A DNA stretch of 64,000 bases from Entophlyctis helioformis. Its lineage: Eukaryota > Chytridiomycota > Chytridiomycetes > Chytridiales > Chytriomycetaceae. Numbering within the stretch: position 1 is the stretch's first letter; each line of letters starts with the position of its first letter. Made by a program: the position numbers and the translations under genes. A model generated the notes under the pieces. That model searched no databases, was not told the DNA's origin, and saw only the letters and a program-made list of their open reading frames with translations. Positions 12,280 through 23,137 of the stretch are shown here, piece after piece. The stretch covers positions 34,892 to 98,891 of the forward strand of contig JAHLKH010000090.1 of the NCBI GenBank assembly GCA_025526915.1, in the 5' to 3' direction.

Positions 12280-13064
12280 CTTGCTTGGTATTGGATCTGG
12301 ATTGACCGAGGGGTAACGGGGGGATAACTTTTAGGTCTGAAGAAAGGAAACGGACGGACTGGACGGACGGTCTTTTAGGTCGATAGGAAAGAGACGGGTT
12401 TGTGTTTTGTGAAAAGGAAACAGCGGTGGCTGGGAGAGGACGAGTGGTTGGTTGGTTGGTTGGTTTTTGGAGACGGACTGGTTGACTAGTGACTAGCTGT
12501 GGCAGGAGCTGGGAGCGGGGCGACCTCTGCTTTTTAAACGCTCTCATGCATGCGCCTTCATTGTGTCCCCACGCCCATGCCAAGTCGTCGCCTCCACGAA
12601 GTGCCATTTTCGAATCCACGCGTGGCGCGCAGACTGCGCCCTTGCTGCGCACAATGGCCGAGCGCTACTTCGAGTCATCGGAGCGGGCGATGGGTGGCGC
12701 CACCTACGGGCTGTCGGTGCTGGCCCTCCTAGCGCCTTGGATAGCCGCTGCGCTGGCCGAGGCTTCCAGTCGCACGACCCGGTGTGTGCTGCGCCAAGTG
12801 CAAGGCTCGCTTCACGGCAGACGGCCTCGTTTGCGAGGTCAGCTGCTGCGCAGAACTTTGCCGTCCGAAGCCTCAAACACCGTGGATTCCCGCCGCTTCA
12901 GTCAGCTGACCGTCGGCGCGTGACTGCTCGTGGAGCATGTCATCCACGTCTCGGAAGCTGGCTGCATGCCTGCCTGGCCGGCTGGCTGGCTGGCGTGTGG
13001 CCAAAACGTATCGCCGCTCTCGCTGCATCTCGACAACAAGAGCATTTATTCCGCGTCGCATGGC
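12280..13064. other. Divergent intergenic region between the repeat-protein gene and the DHHC gene
   Basis: About 785 bp without a supportable gene. It separates minus-strand ATG 12279 from plus-strand ATG 13065 and so should hold both promoters. A (ggtt)n run is at about 12447-12464. ORFs here are Arg/Ala/Pro-rich with no conserved motif. Confidence 0.55.
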
Positions 13065-14637
13065 ATGAACGACGCCAGCAGCGACCGAGAAGCAGCAGAG
13101 CAGACCGCTCTGCTCGACCGCCTGCGCGCAAGCCGCGTGAGGCGGCACGGGTGCGAGCCGCCGTTCCATCCGCGCCAGGTGTTTACCATTATGTACAGTC
13201 TCGCAAGTCTGGCTGCCTTCTACGCCATCCAAGTCAACCTGGTCGACGCGGCTTGGCTGAGGATCCTGCTCATGACGCTCGTGGCAACATGGGCAGCAGG
13301 GCTTGCAGTGATAGGCACCGCTCTGATGCTGTCGGATCCAGCCGACCGAGCGCTGCTTCTACGACGACAGCAGCAGCAGCAACAAAGCATGCAGATGCAG
13401 CAGAAAATAGCACCAGGGTCTGCAGTGCCCGAGCCGAGTACGGGCACAGACACGGCGCCAATGGTACCAGCAACACCATCGGCGTCCAAGTTTGCGTGCT
13501 GGCCGTCATGGAGCGCAACCAACTTGTACGCAGACGATGCCGAGAGCCTTGCCCAAAAGCAGTTCTGCTATGTCTGCATGCTGCACGTGTGGGTTCATTG
13601 ATGCGTGCTGTGCCGCTTGCTCTTTAGCTGCTGTCTCGTGCCGTCCCGTCCCGTCCCGTCGCGTCGCGTCATGCCTGCTCGCGTTGGTGTGTGCCACTCA
13701 CGTATGACTCATGACCGTGTAGCCATACAGACTCGCTACACTGCAAGTACTGCAACAAATGCGTTCGTCGCATCGACCATCACTGCTTCTTCATCAACAA
13801 CTGCATTGGTCTCCACAACTATAGGTGCGACCACTGCACTGTATATGCCTTGTGCGCGACGCACTCTTGACGCCAACGACCCTGTCCATGTCCAGATTGT
13901 ATCTCCAGGCGATGACCGCCATGTTTGTACATGCACTCGCATCATCCGCCTTGTCTCTGTACATTGCGATATCAGCCGTCTTTGACGCATCCTTTGCTGA
14001 GCGGATACGTAAGAGCAAGCCCCTCGTCTTGCTGCTCCATGACCGCGTCCGTTCACTAACACGATCAATGGACGGCGATATGCCAGCATCTGTCACTGGC
14101 CTGAGCGCGGGCTTACATCAGACACTCAACGGCGTGTGTGCAGTGCTGAGCATCGTTGTGGCAGGATACCTCGCGTACCTGCTCGTGCTGCACATGTACC
14201 TCGGCATGCACGGGCTCACAACACTGCAGTACTCGCACAACAAGCGCGAAGAGTCGAAGGCACGCAACGCAAGGGCAAGTACACGCGGCACTCTCGGCAC
14301 TCTCGGCATCTTGCTACAGTGCTGCCAAACTGACTGGTGGTGGAATAAGCAGCAGGTTCATCCGGATCAGGAGCGTGATGGGGCTGGTGCTGCAGCACCG
14401 ATCGATCCCTTCAGCTCGCCGGCTTCGGACGGGTTTCCTAGACTGGCGAACGTGACGGGCGAGGGATCAGATGGATGTGGGCCTGGGCTGATTGGTGGGA
14501 ACGAACATGCTGACCAGAATGCAGGTGGGAATGATGGCGGCTGGGGCTGGGGCTGGGGAGGGGATGCAGGAGGGAACGATGGAGGTGGCTATGATGGAGG
14601 TGGTGGCGGCGATGGAGGTGGTGGTGGTGGCGATTAA
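13065..14637 (+). CDS. DHHC-type protein S-palmitoyltransferase, ZDHHC1/11-like
   Basis: Transfers palmitate to cysteines of target proteins at endomembranes. Exons 13065-13588, 13723-13824 and 13896-14637 sum to 1,368 nt (455 aa). N-terminal signature [14 protein letters not shown] precedes two membrane segments ([35 protein letters not shown]) and the SDPADRALL motif. The Cys-rich domain is restored across intron 1: [21 protein letters not shown], then DHHC with catalytic Cys about residue 196, then [10 protein letters not shown]. Spacing matches ZDHHC1/11. Two further membrane segments follow in exon 3, then a TT motif (GLTTLQY). The tail is Asp/Gly/Trp-rich (GGWGWGWGG). A poly-Gln run lies between TM2 and the Cys-rich domain. 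Confidence 0.9.
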
Positions 14638-14794
14638 ATCCGTTGGCGTTTGGCAGCTCGTTCGTCACGTTCGTTGTTGGCGACGACATAGAGAGGGGCT
14701 GCGGACCAAGCGGGCCCACAGACTCAGGAACAGCACTTGGCAGGCAGACGGGATACAGCTGCTTCCATGGACAAATCCGCTGCATGGAGCGTGC

Positions 14795-17412
14795 ATGCCC
14801 ACACTGCGCCCGGCGACGACCAGCAGCAGCAGGAACAGCAGGCAGCAACGACAACGACGATTCACAAAGCGGCAGCCTCCAGCGCAACGCCAGCAGACGG
14901 CTGCTGCAAGCAGGCGGTTGTCGCTCTGTTGGTCGGTGCTGCTGGTTGCTGCAGCGGCGCTTGCCGTGCTGTTGCTGCCAGCACCAGCGCACGCCATGAC
15001 AGCCACGCATCGTCGCTCTCTCAGGCAAGCCGTGCCTTTGTTGCCATGCACGACTGTCTGCAGGCTGGTCGATGCGTGGCGTTCACTCACACGCTCGACA
15101 ACAGAGACAAGGCCAAGGAGATGTTCTACCATGGTGTGCCCATGCCCTGCGTTTGCCCTTGTCTGGATGTCCTGGCATGCTGATCGCTCGGTGGATGCTG
15201 TGCACGGCTGGACGCCAGGCTTCTCCAACTACATGACGCACGCATACCCCGAAGACGAGCTCAACCCCATCACCTGCAAGGGCCGATCTCGCGACACCAA
15301 CCCAAACAACTGGTGCGCTTGTCTCCATGCACGCCAAGCCATCCCCGATGGACTGGATGTGGACATGCCGAGCGATGCTGACTGCAGGCTGCGGCTGGAT
15401 GGCTGGATGGCACGATGGATAGGGGCATCAATGACGTCCTAGGCAACTTTTCCCTGACGCTGATCGACAGTCTGGATGCACTCGCTGTATGTGACTTTGA
15501 TCGAGGATACACCGGCGTTGCAAGCTCGCTGCGTCTGGCTAACAGTCGTGTGCAGATCATGGGCGACAAGCCTGGGTTTGAGCGTGGCGTCCGACTCGTT
15601 ATCAAGCACGTCAACTTCGATCTGGACAACCGCGTCCAAGTGTTTGAAGTCACCATCCGAGTGTTGGGCGGTCTGCTGTCTGCCCATATGCTTGCGACAG
15701 ACGACAAGATTGGGTTCAAACTGGATTGGTATCGCGGCCAGTTGCTGGACTTGGCGCGCGATCTTGGCGACAGACTCATGCCTGCGTTCGACACACCGAC
15801 GGGACTCCCCTATCCACGTGTATGTCAAGTTCACCTGGCCTTTGACTACCATGAATCTGCCCAACTCACTGGTGGTGTTGCTGTTGTTGTTGTTGTTGAC
15901 TCGTAGATCAATCTCAAGAGAGGCGTGTTGTCATACGAGGTCAAGGAGGCGTGTGCAGCTGGCGCGGGAACGCTCATTCTCGAGTTTGGCGTTCTGAGCC
16001 GGCTGACGGGCAACCCAAAGTACGAAAAGGCAGCTCACAGGGCATTGCTGGGTGTGTGGGCACGCCGATCCGAGATTGGGCTTGTTGGCAATACTTTGAG
16101 CATTTTTCACGAGCGCGTAAGTTACCGCTCGTCACTGGACACTGAGGCATGCCAACCGCACACACTGACCTGTCGCCTGCAGTGGATTGACCAGCAGGCT
16201 GGAATTGGCGCTGGCATCGACTCGTTCTACGAGTATCTGCTCAAGGCATACATCCTGTTTGGCGACGAAGTCTACCTGTCCATGTTTGAAGAGGCATACG
16301 GCTCAGTCATGAAACTGATCCGCGACGAGAACGGGTACATTTACAAGAACGTCAACATGATGGACGGCCGGCTCATCACCACATGGATCGACTCGCTAGC
16401 AGCATTTTTCCCTGGCATGCAAGTCCTCGCCGGCGATCTCCCCAACGCCATCAAACACCACTATCTCTACTTTTCCATCTGGCAACGCTACGGAGCGCTG
16501 CCCGAGAGATTCGACTTCCAGCAGCGGGATGTCAATATCGCTGGATACCCGCTGCGGCCAGAGCTGATCGAGTCGACGTACATGCTGTACCAGGCGACCA
16601 AGGATCCGTTCTACCTGTATGCCGGTGAACAGTTCCTTGAAGACTTTGAGGCAATGGCACGTGTCAAGTGCGGGTTTGCGACATTGAGCGACGTTCGGAC
16701 GGGAAAACACGACGAGCGCATGGAGAGTTTCTTTCTGAGCGAAACGCTCAAGTATTTGTATCTGCTCTTTGATGAAGGTGAGTGGCACTGGACCGTGATT
16801 GGCTCGTTGGGCTGATGCTTACATCCGCCCGCTGCGATGGCAGATAATCCAATCAACAAGTTGGACAGCAACTTTGTGTTTACTACTGGTGCGGACTTGC
16901 CTGCAGGCTGCCCCACTGTTTGGCCACCATCGGACCACGCGACTGACACTGACTATGGGTTGACAGAGGGCCACTTTCTGCCACTGCCGCGCAAGTATCT
17001 GGTGAAAACGCCAGAGTACATGCCCGACCGCGTGTGTCCTGCATCAACGCTGCGACACCTGCGGCCGCCGACACCCGCAACACACTACACGCCGCCGCTT
17101 AGCCCACACGAGATTGCCACCAGCAACGCGATTGCCGGATACTCGCCGCCGGCAGCAGGCGATCCGGTCTGTCCGCCCCGCGGCCTCTACCGATCGATCC
17201 CGGCGGCATCTGCTCCCTCGTCGTCCAACAGCCAGGCCGCTGCCCTGGCCACCGCCAATCTTCAAGTTGAAGTCATGTACGAAAAGTCCCTTGCCCGGTT
17301 TGTTGGCAGCCTCGTGATCAACCTCATTGCGTGTCTCTTGACTGTCCACTATGTCGCTACTGCCGTGAAAGCATTCCAGACGAAGCGATCTGAAATGGCG
17401 GTGCATGAGTAG
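14795..17412 (+). CDS. EDEM-type glycoside hydrolase family 47 alpha-mannosidase (ER degradation-enhancing)
   Basis: Trims mannose from misfolded glycoproteins in the ER lumen to commit them to ERAD. Well-defined exons: 15219-15312, 15423-15819, 15907-16116, 16183-16777 and 16844-17412. Motifs: [102 protein letters not shown] and [21 protein letters not shown]. The first exon ends at 15133. Its start is less certain: ATG 14795 opens a frame with a signal-anchor-like stretch ([17 protein letters not shown]), but a small intron or frame change is needed before KEMFYHG. A C-terminal hydrophobic segment ([20 protein letters not shown]) plus a basic tail suggests membrane anchoring. Confidence 0.88.
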
Positions 17413-17699
17413 TAGCCATGTGTATTATGTGCACTGAACAAAGTCTGCTTTTTTGATCAGCGCTTCTTTGGTTTCACTACCGCTGTGCAGCCAGCCCGCA
17501 GCCGTTTAGAGATGCAAATGTGACTGACGCACATCTTTCTGTCTCTGCTGCCCCCTCTCTCGATCATGCTTGCGGATCTGCCTCGCGAACGCTGCAATCT
17601 CTCCCTACCCGGCCGATCGTGTTGCTGTGTGTTCGTTTCGCCCGCCCGCCCGCCCGCCCGCCTACCAGCATCCCTCTCCGAGCCAGCGATCCGCCTCCC

Positions 17700-19028
17700 G
17701 AGTATCGCTTTGCCAAGGTAAACCCTGACCAGATATGCTGCATGCTCTATCCAAGAACAGATCTGACAATTTTGGCATCCACCAAAAAGGCATCTGACGG
17801 ATGGCTGGCCACCACACTCCAAGGCATGCGGCTCGTGCTCGAGCCCACAGGACCCAACCACGAGTTCTTCCGCATCACCGACATTGCCAGTGGCAAGTAC
17901 AAACTGACGCAAGGCCAATCGGTCCGTGTGCCAAAGTCTGGTCTGCCGTACGACGACCCCAACGCGCCAGTCGCTCTTGGCGGCCAGCTAGCCGTTGGAC
18001 GCAAGCTGCCGTCCCTGACGTCGGTGATGGCGTTTGTGAATGCGATGCAGGAAACCGTCGAGCACGAGGTGCATGCCGCCGAGTTTGGGCCGCTCTTTAT
18101 GCACGGCATGGAGCTCAAGGGTGTCCTTGTGCCAGTCTTTGCGTCTGCGCGGCGTCCATGGTCGCGTTCGCGCACAAGCAGCGCCGACACGCCAAGCGTC
18201 AAGGACACGGCTGGCAAGGTCACGGTGCAGGACCTCGATACCGCGTGCACACCGCTGTCGCCCGCACAGGAACGCCATGTGCGCGGCAAGATTGCGTTTG
18301 TGCGCCGTGGCGAGTGTCTGTTTGCCGTCAAGGCCGAATGGCTCCAGCTCGCAGGCGCGGTCGGCATGGTCGTGGCGTCTGAATCCCCGAACCCGCTCAT
18401 CATGTCGCCGCTGGATGTGGGCATTGCCACGGGGCCTGGCCGACGTGATGGCGTGGACACGATCCAGATCCCCGCAGTGCTGGCTGTGCAGGACGTGGCC
18501 GACGAGATGCTGCAGACGCTGTCGGCCAAGATGCAGGCGCAGCAGGGACTGCGGGATGTGGTCAAGTCGTTCTTGTCGGCTGTTGGGGAGCAGATGCGCA
18601 CGACGCTGGCATCGATCGAGGCCAAGTACAGCGGCGTCATCAGCGGCTTGGGGCAGCTGGCCAATCTCGGCGCCGGCAACAGCGGTGGCAACGGGCACGA
18701 CGGGCAGCCGGGCGGACAGACGGGCAGTGCAGTCGCGCCACCCAGTCTGGATATCTCAATCAGCGTGCGGGACACGGAGCTCGAGCTGGCGGAAAAGGTG
18801 TCGATTCTGCAGCTGACGGTGTCGGGCAAGCCGGTGAGCAACCTCAAGATTGTTGAGCGCAAGGTGCCCGTGCTTGTGACGAGAGCAGAGCATGAGAAGG
18901 AGATGGCGCGGCACTGGTTCCGACGCGTCGGGTACCGACGGTCTGGCATGCTTGACCACGGGTCGAGTCTGGGTTGTCTTGCACAGTGTCCAGCATCGAC
19001 TCGGAATGGGTGCTGTGGCCGAATCTGA
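17700..19028 (+). CDS. PA (protease-associated) domain ORF, possibly the 3' part of the EDEM gene
   Basis: Open from about 17520 to the stop at 19028, with no convincing ATG before codon 17743. This suggests a missing 5' exon or continuation of the upstream mannosidase. Conserved-looking sequence starts near PEYRFAKVNPDQICC (17700). A region with LRLVLEP...FFRITDIASGKYKL follows, then a PA-domain core: ACTPL...VRGKIAFVRRGECLF, AVKAEWLQLAGAVGMVVAS, QIPAVLAVQDVADEM. A Gly-rich linker and a charged C-terminus follow. Among GH47 proteins, EDEM3 and some fungal homologues carry a PA domain after the mannosidase domain, so the position directly downstream in the same orientation is suggestive. Start and splice linkage are unproven. 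Confidence 0.65.
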   Translation, partial: EYRFAKVNPDQICCMLYPRTDLTILASTKKASDGWLATTLQGMRLVLEPTGPNHEFFRITDIASGKYKLTQGQSVRVPKSGLPYDDPNAPVALGGQLAVGRKLPSLTSVMAFVNAMQETVEHEVHAAEFGPLFMHGMELKGVLVPVFASARRPWSRSRTSSADTPSVKDTAGKVTVQDLDTACTPLSPAQERHVRGKIAFVRRGECLFAVKAEWLQLAGAVGMVVASESPNPLIMSPLDVGIATGPGRRDGVDTIQIPAVLAVQDVADEMLQTLSAKMQAQQGLRDVVKSFLSAVGEQMRTTLASIEAKYSGVISGLGQLANLGAGNSGGNGHDGQPGGQTGSAVAPPSLDISISVRDTELELAEKVSILQLTVSGKPVSNLKIVERKVPVLVTRAEHEKEMARHWFRRVGYRRSGMLDHGSSLGCLAQCPASTRNGCCGRI

Positions 19029-19163
19029 CGGCTGGCATCCAGCTATAAAGACTGTGCACCAATGCACCAACCAACCAACCAACCAACCGATGACACTCGC
19101 ACATGGCAATCAGGGAATGCAGAATGCTGGATACAATGCTTTACTGTGGACGCAGCTGCAGCA

Positions 19164-19984
19164 TCAATCATCGTACTTGAAGAGCGAGAAGGTGGGGGCA
19201 TCGAGGGCAGCCTTGCCGTTGAGGAACGTGAGCTCGACAAAGAAGATGTACTCGATGGTCTTGCCGCCGCAGAGCTGGACAAGCTCGCCGGCAGCCTTGG
19301 CACTGCCGCCGGTGGCAATGAGATCGTCAAAGACGACGACGTTCTGGCCAGGCTTGACAGCGACCTGCGAGATCTCGAAAAAGTCCTGTCGATGCATTGG
19401 CGTTGTGGCGAGTCAGTCAGTCGGTGCAAGGCATGAATGGCGTGCAAACGGCAAGTGTGGCTTACAGTTCCGTACTCCTTGGTGTAGCCGACCTTGTGGA
19501 CGGGCGGCGGCAGCTTGCCAGTCTTGCGGATGGGCACAAAGGCAGCGCCGAGTCTGTTTGCGAGCCACGGGCCGAGGAGGAAGCCGCGGGAGTCGAGGCC
19601 TGGTGTCATTGAGGCGTCATGCCCAGTCAGTCAGCCAGTCAGTCAGTCAGCCAGTCGAGCGGGCGTGCGAGCGAGCAGCAGCGGCAGCAATGCGTCATGA
19701 TTACCAATCACGACATCGACCTTGGGCTTGCCCTCGCCGGTGAGGTGCGAGACGAGGTAGTTGACGAGGGTCTGTGTGGCACACAGGCAGCAGGCAGCAG
19801 GCAACAGGCAGGCAGGCAGGCAGACAGGCAGCGGTCAGTTGCTTGGACAGCGCGGCCCGGCAAGGCACAGACACACGGCACGAGCACGCAGGGCTTGGAC
19901 GAACCTCGGTGGCCTTTGGGTTCTCGAAGATGGGGAAGATGTCTGGGCGAGTGGCGGGCGGGCGGACAGCGAGGGTCAGCCGGG

Positions 19985-20015
<31 letters not shown>

Positions 20016-20109
20016 CGAGCAACGTGCCCTGGAACAGGATGCCGTCCTTGGGGAAGTTGGGCGTGGGGCGGATCAGCTTCTGGATCTCCTTGATCTCCTG
20101 CTCGGACAT
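19164..20109 (-). CDS. APT1: Adenine phosphoribosyltransferase
   Basis: Purine salvage: adenine + PRPP to AMP + PPi, cytosolic. Five exons: 20028-20109, 19905-19942, 19705-19771, 19466-19599 and 19164-19385, total 543 nt and exactly 180 aa, the family's usual length. Motifs: [39 protein letters not shown], and the PRPP-binding loop [18 protein letters not shown] (about residues 125-142). ATG at 20109. Intron 1 has a GC donor (CAGG|GCACGT): only this junction restores FQDIFP, so it is a GC-AG intron. Introns hold CCTG/GGCA and CAGT tetranucleotide repeats. Convergent with the PA-domain ORF and divergent from the metallo-hydrolase gene at 20631. Confidence 0.95.
19983..20014. repeat. (GGCA)n microsatellite inside APRT intron 1
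   Basis: Seven to eight uninterrupted ggca units. A second, looser ggca/gcag run lies at about 19784-19828 in the next intron. Confidence 0.9.
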
Positions 20110-20630
20110 GGCGTGCGTTGTGGTGCTGGTTGTGGTGTTGGTTGCGTTGGGGAAAGCGCGCAGATCGCCTGCTTGGGGAGATCGCCGTCGCTGCTTGCGT
20201 GTCGACCACTTTGTCCTACTTTGCCCTACTTTGCCCTACTTTGTCTTTCCGCCTGCCTTCCTGCTCGACCCGCTCGGCCCGCTCGACTCGCCCACCGCAA
20301 CCACGCACCAAGACAGACCCTCACGCGACAGACACCGCAGCAACGCTACAGATGAATCACGCTCGTGTGCAGATGCTTCTCGGGCGAGCCTGCATGCCGG
20401 CCAAGGCTCCGGCTCCGGCTCCGGCAGTGGCCGTCGGTTCCGCGCTGTGCGGGTTCCGCGGGTTGCACGCTCAACGGACCGTCGGCCGACTGCAATTGTT
20501 CCTGGCCAGTTGATCCAAGGATATTCCTGGCGCGACCCTTAAAACCCTGCGCCACTCGCCTCTACTTCTCACAAGCACCTCAGCGAGCTCGATAAGACCA
20601 ACCAAGACAACCAAGCCATCCAAGCCAGCA
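20110..20630. promoter_or_regulatory. Divergent intergenic region with four decamer direct repeats
   Basis: 520 bp between the APRT start (minus) and the metallo-hydrolase start (plus). Four head-to-tail 10-mers of the form actttgccct/actttgtcct lie at 20209-20248. No ORF here is supported. The repeats could be a regulatory cluster or simple slippage. Confidence 0.5.
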
Positions 20631-21785
20631 ATGACATCCACCGCTGCCAACGCACCCCAAGTCAAGTGCATCTTTGACACGCGCGGCACCAGCACCTGCC
20701 AGTTCCTCGTCTGGGACAAGAGTGCGTTCCCGTGCTGGCTTTGTTGCCGGCATCGTGGCACAGCACTAACCACGGCCATTGCCACGCAAACCCGCCACCC
20801 TCAGACACTCGCAAGGCCGCCATCATCGACCCCGTCATGGACTTTAACATCAACACAGGCAAGCTCTCCTTTGAGAACGCCCACGAGCTCCTGGCTGCCG
20901 TCAAGCACGAGGACCTGACCATCGAGTACATTCTCGAGACGGTGAGTCGCTGACCGGCACCGCTCGTGTTCAGCACGCGACCAGATCTGCTGACCACGCC
21001 TGGCCACGCGACACCTATAAACAGCACGTCCATGCCGACCATCTGACGTCGAGCCAGTTCCTCCAGCGCCACCTGCCCAACCACCCGCCCGTTTGCATCG
21101 GCCGCGGCATCACCAAGGTGCAGGAGACGTTCAAGAAGATCTACAAGCTCAGCGACGAGGACATGGTCTGCGACGGCAGCCAGTTTGATCGTCTGCTGGA
21201 CGACGAAGAGACGCTCCCGCTTGGAGATCTGTCGATTACCGTCAAGCACACGCCTGGCCACACGCCGGACCACCTTGCATACCTCGTTGGCGATGCCATC
21301 TTTGTTGGCGACACGCTCTTCATGGTGCGTGATGCGCATGGCAGCCACCTGCATGGCACGCATCCACAGGCTGTGACTGACACTGCATCCATCCCATGCA
21401 ACAGCCCGACATTGGATCGGCTCGCTGCGACTTCCCTGGCGGCAGCGCGGAATCCCTGTACCACAGTGTGAGCAACAAGTACTGGTCGCTCCCGCCCACA
21501 ACACGCATGTTTGTCGGCCACGACTACGCGCCAGACTCTCGCGACTCCAAGTGGGAGACCACCGTCGGCGAGCAGCTGGAGCAGAATCTCCATGTCAAAA
21601 AGTCGGTCGAAAAGCACCAGTTTGTGCACATGCGCGAAACCCGCGACGCCACGCTCGGGTCGCCCAAGCTGCTCCACTGGTCGCTGCAGGTCAACATGCG
21701 TGCGGGCAAGTTTGACACAAACCAGCATGGCGACCATGTGATGCTCGTTGCGTACCCTCTGCGCATCCCAAAGTCTTCTTATTAA
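20631..21785 (+). CDS. Metallo-beta-lactamase-fold hydrolase/persulfide dioxygenase-like (ETHE1/Blh type)
   Basis: Mononuclear-metal MBL-fold enzyme. The closest architecture I recognise is the sulfur (persulfide) dioxygenase/Blh group rather than glyoxalase II, but substrate is not proven. Exons 20631-20721, 20805-20941, 21025-21324 and 21405-21785 total 909 nt (302 aa). Metal ligands are visible: THVHADHLT (HxHxDH, about residues 77-82, formed exactly at an intron junction), GHTPDH (about 155), [25 protein letters not shown] and the FVGHDY histidine. N-terminus [20 protein letters not shown] and [11 protein letters not shown] fit the family. AATAAA follows the stop at 21832. Confidence 0.85.
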
Positions 21786-21880
21786 GGCCGCCCTCGTCCA
21801 ACTGTGAGCTATGCGCCACTGTTCAATACGCAATAAACCCAGCCATCTTCCCTTGACACTGGCTGTTCGCGATCTGCTCT

Positions 21881-23092
21881 TTATTCTTTGCCGCCGAGCT
21901 TCTTGATGAGCTTCTTTGCACGCTTGTAGGTTGGATCGGCAGCGGCAGCAACGTCTGGATCCAAATCCAGATCGCCCTTGGAAGCAGCAGTCTTGTCCGC
22001 CTCGGCGCCATCGTCTCCTATTGCCTTGGCCGCCGTCTTGATCTTCTTGATCTGCTCAATGATCTGCTGGGCCTCGGCAATCGTCTCGGACTTGGCCTTG
22101 TCGCTCATGTTGGCCAGGTACTTGAGCGTGTCCGTGAACTGCGCGTCGCTCATCTAGCCACCGTTCCCATCCATCGCAACGCGCCGAGTCAGTCCAGCAC
22201 ACGAACCAACAAACACAAGCGCCAAGAGACTCACCAGCGACGGGTAGTACATGTTGCGCAGGATCCAGATCTGCCTGACTTTTTGAAACTTCCACATCTT
22301 GCGGTTGTTGGTGAACATGTCCAGATACTCGAGTGCGGCCTGCTTGCCCTTGGACGCCTCGGACTCGTCCGATGCCGCGCCACCAGCAGCAGGCTTGGCG
22401 GCGGTCTTGCCCTTGGCCTTTTTGGCCTTTTTCTTCGTCTTCTTCTGGGCTGCTGTGTCGGCTGCTGCATCGGCATCGTCTGCGCCACCGTCCAGCGCGG
22501 CGGTGTTGGTATCGGGAGTCTCGTCGGCATCCACGTCGCGAGTCGTGGCAGCAGCAGCAGCAGCAGCGATCGCTTCGAGCGACGTGTCGGGGCTGGCATC
22601 GGCAGCGGACGGCTCGGGGGTAGCAGGCGCATGCTTGGCCTTGAGGATCGTGGCCTCGCTCTTGAGTCTGTCCACACGTCGCCGCTGCTTCTGCAACGCC
22701 TTGCGCTCCGCCTCGCTCAGCTTGGGCACTTGGGGCACAATCTTCTCCTTCTTGGCCGTGGCTCTGTTGGGAGCGCCGTCGCCGTCGCCGTCGCCGCCAC
22801 CGGCACCGGCAGCAGCACCGGCCCGATCGTCTCGCTTGTTCCTGTACATGTCCTTCTTGGCAGCCGCCTTTGCAGCAGCAGCAGCAGCTGGTGCTTCGAT
22901 GGCGGCCTCTTGCTGCACCAAGTGCCATGCGGGCACTTCACGGCCGGTACTGAACACCTTGGCCTCGGGCAGCTGCTCCTCCTCGACCTCGCCGTCGTCG
23001 CCGAAACGAATGCGCTTGGCTCTGCCGTCGACGGGCGCTCTGGCACCCAGCGATGCAGGCACGACCACCTCAGCCGGCCGCTTCGTGGACAT
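21881..23092 (-). CDS. WKF-domain (DUF2373) protein, C7orf50-like
   Basis: Two exons, 22235-23092 and 21881-22153, 1,131 nt (376 aa). ATG 23092 was chosen; the in-frame extension upstream begins only with TTG. Long charged, Ala/Lys-rich N-terminal half with basic stretches (KKTKKKAKKAKGKTAAK), consistent with a nucleolar location. The WKF domain is KQAALEYLDMFTNNRKM, WKFQKVRQIWILRNMYY, continuing across the intron into FTDTLKYLANMSDKAKSET. The Lys-rich C-terminus is RAKKLIKKLGGKE. The human relative is linked to ribosome biogenesis; here that is inference. The stop codon TAA sits within an AATAAA sequence. Only 45 bp separate its start from the divergent F-box/UBP gene. Confidence 0.82.
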
Positions 23093-23137
23093 TTTGCGAT
23101 GTTTTTTTTTGTTGTTGTTGGCCAACGCCGAAATTTA
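23093..23137. promoter_or_regulatory. 45-bp shared divergent promoter
   Basis: The whole interval between two opposed ATGs (23092 minus, 23138 plus). It includes a T9 tract followed by GTT repeats, which may be a nucleosome-depleting poly-T element. Both 5'UTRs must be very short or overlap. Confidence 0.6.

Noticed and set aside
14438..15228. Minus-strand His/Ser-rich ORFs near 14.4-15.2 kb
   Set aside because: Opposite the Gly-rich tail of the DHHC gene and the first EDEM exon; no conserved motif or splice support.
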